Shown here: piece after piece, positions 62,064-64,000 of the stretch
How the letters are laid out: every line of letters begins with the position of its first letter
Position numbering within the stretch: the first letter of the stretch is position 1
Assembly: GCA_013398275.1 (NCBI GenBank)
Contig: VZSE01002466.1
Span: 326-64,325 of the forward strand
Source of the DNA: Promerops cafer
Lineage: Eukaryota; Chordata; Aves; Passeriformes; Nectariniidae
DNA length: 64,000 bases
Direction of reading: 5' to 3'
Translations under genes and position numbers: made by a program
Notes under the pieces: model-generated
Databases searched by the model: none
The model's input: the letters and a program-made list of their open reading frames with translations, nothing else
Told to the model about the DNA's origin: nothing

Positions 62064-63074
62064 TGCAGCTTGCAGAGATTGCAAAACTTCTAGGTTTTTA
62101 ATATACCTACAAATGTTTAAAAGTAGCACCTTAAGGTAATACATGAGGCTGATGGTTCTCGATTGATCTTACATAAACTGGGAATAAAAGCTGAAAAATG
62201 AAGAAGTTGAGTTTCCCTTTGCTGAAGGGAACACCATTTAGACTGCTAAAGCAATTCAGCCAATAATGCTTGCTTGCTGCAAGTAAAAGAGGATGGCCCT
62301 AAAGAATGTCTTTCTCAGCATCTGTCCCTTTATGAAAATACTAGTACTTTACAGTGAGACTGAGCCATGTGGGAGATATTATAAAAGGAGTATTTTTCTC
62401 CATACAACCCAGAAGGTGCTTTTCTTGAGTACAGAAAAGAGTGTCATCAGGCCTCAGGACAATTACTGCTCTCCTTCAGGATTTCATGTAGACTGGGTTT
62501 TCAAATTACCCTTAAATCTCAAAATGAGGAACATTGTACTGTCATGGGATTCTCAATGTGAATACTGCAGTCTACTTTCATACAGAGCATAGGAAAGGGA
62601 CACAGACAAGGCGGGGTGGGGGAGCAGGGGCACAGGGTGTATTACTTCCAGGCAGTGTCCTTTAGGGTAGAAGTGTAGCTCCACATCCTCTGTATGAACT
62701 GCATCACACAGCCAGGCTGAAGGATGAATCCTGCCCTTCACCAAACACACCCTCCTGGGCTTGACATGCACCTGTCTCTAATGGGATTGCTTACGCCTTG
62801 TTAGGTAAGCATAAAGCAAAAGGTAATCTTTGCTGCTTCAGAGCCCGAATTAATTTTCTTACATACTCTAGCTACTGTGTGATAGGAAAACTCAGCACTT
62901 TGAAGAAGCTGCTCAAATTGAAATGCAAAGATCCCATGGCACTTTTAAAAAATATTTATGTAGATAACCTGTGATAATGAATTAGAGAAATAGTAGCACT
63001 AATTGGAGAAGATTAGGAGAAGGCACTGAAAACGACCACAGGGATGGAGTCATCCTTTCTTGCAAGGGATGGTT

Positions 63075-63130
63075 GTAGACTGAGAGTTGTTAGCCTGGGA
63101 AGAGATGAACTGGGGGAAGTATGGTAAAGC
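63075..63130 (+). mobile_element. possible old CR1 coding scrap
   Basis: CTGAGAGTTGTTAGCCTGGG AAGAGATGAACTGGGGGAAG, split here into two 20-base pieces, resembles the CR1 block encoding LRELGLFSLEKRRLRGDL. The match is short and imperfect and may be chance. Confidence 0.28.
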
Positions 63131-64000
63131 ATTCCTGTGAAGCATGAATGATTTGAAGAGTCACTTTTGGCTGAAGGATGCTGTGGATGCTAAAGGACTA
63201 CTGAGGTTCAAAGGGCAAGTGTACAAGCCTGGAGCAGCAAAGCCCAAGGAGGGTTATATCCAGCTCCAGAAATCTCTGAGCCTCAAATGATTGGAAACTG
63301 GGAGGAAGCATCCTACATACGATTGCTCTTTTAAAGCATACCTTCCTCCTTCAGGATCTGTTATGGCCACTAGACAACAGCTCTTCAGTCTGGCACACCA
63401 CAGCATTGTGTCACTCCCTTGGGGCTGAAACTTGTATGCTTGTCTAGATGATCTGACTGTCTTTTCTTTCATCAACAAAAAGGTTTTGAACAGTAAGAGC
63501 ACTGTGCAGAATAAAAAACAGGAGTGGAAAGTAACAGTTGTACTGCTTTTAATGTTGCAGTTACAGGACACATAATATTTAATTATTTATTAGGTACTGT
63601 GCCTTGTGACTGTTGTTATATGCAAAGCTGCAGATAGAAGTGAGTCTTATTTTATTAAAAATAGGTCAAGGAAGCAGAATTTAACCTTTTGAATAATTAA
63701 ATTCTATCCATAATAATAATTTTTGCCATCAACATGTGTTTGAAGTGTAAAGAACACAAAGTGTTCTTGCAAATTGACTAATTTACAGTTAAAATTGTCT
63801 GTCTTCATTTCACAATGCAATCATTTATTTCATGGAAGAAGAAAAACGTATTTGTTGGAAATGGACACGTATACTGAGCTAAAGGGTCTACAGTGAAGAC
63901 AACAGATTTTGTATGGCTAACCTGAGACACCACAAATCATCACTTCAAAAATATTCTGTCTGCCTCAAGTTACTTGTTTCAATTCTGTATACATTAAAAT

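Larger units (their letters stand above)
60451..64000. other. AT-rich unique stretch without supported genes
   Basis: A tandem duplication at 60456-60518 and an A23 run at 62041-62063 are listed separately. A weak CR1-coding-like phrase near 63075-63125 is listed separately. Open frames reach at most 105 codons and are unrecognised. Confidence 0.5.

Overview
The window looks like avian nuclear DNA, most likely from a passerine or close relative. The evidence is the repeats: several 5'-truncated CR1 LINE fragments with the bird-type 3' end (ATTCTGTG repeats or their complement), and solo-LTR-like blocks of kinds I recall from bird genomes. There are no bacterial or plasmid features. I cannot name the species or chromosome.

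No protein-coding gene can be supported. The longest open frames are about 170 codons, resemble no family I recognise, and are not flanked by convincing splice or promoter signals. I read the window as an AT-rich intergenic or intronic stretch. No tRNA, rRNA, CRISPR or operon structure was seen.

Layout: 1-350 holds a poly-A run and a degenerate tandem repeat of about 60 bp. At 530-1245 there is purine-rich low-complexity DNA and a dead CR1 reverse-transcriptase fragment (minus strand). Solo-LTR-like blocks lie at 1474-2084 (minus), about 3008-3810, 5773-6185, about 9433-10544 (large, CpG-containing), about 12376-12753 and 26688-26978 (TATA box visible). CR1 3' ends lie at 4477-4708, 33901-33966, 52170-52233 (minus) and 58470-58637 (plus). 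An old, divergent L3/CR1-like LINE relic lies on the minus strand at about 59860-60450. Microsatellites: (CCAT)n at 21001-21097 and (CTATA)n at 37737-37815. The rest is mostly unique AT-rich sequence with small local duplications. Two blocks, 35110-35400 and 43300-44400, look by eye like candidate regulatory elements.

The items most worth a second look are the homeodomain-site palindrome near 44361-44383, a 37-bp exact repeat found twice 2.3 kb apart (13938 and 16226), the 60-bp minisatellite at the left edge, and the CpG-containing LTR-like block at 9433-10544. I did not find an undescribed multi-gene system. Repeat family assignments come from remembered consensus patterns, not from a database search.
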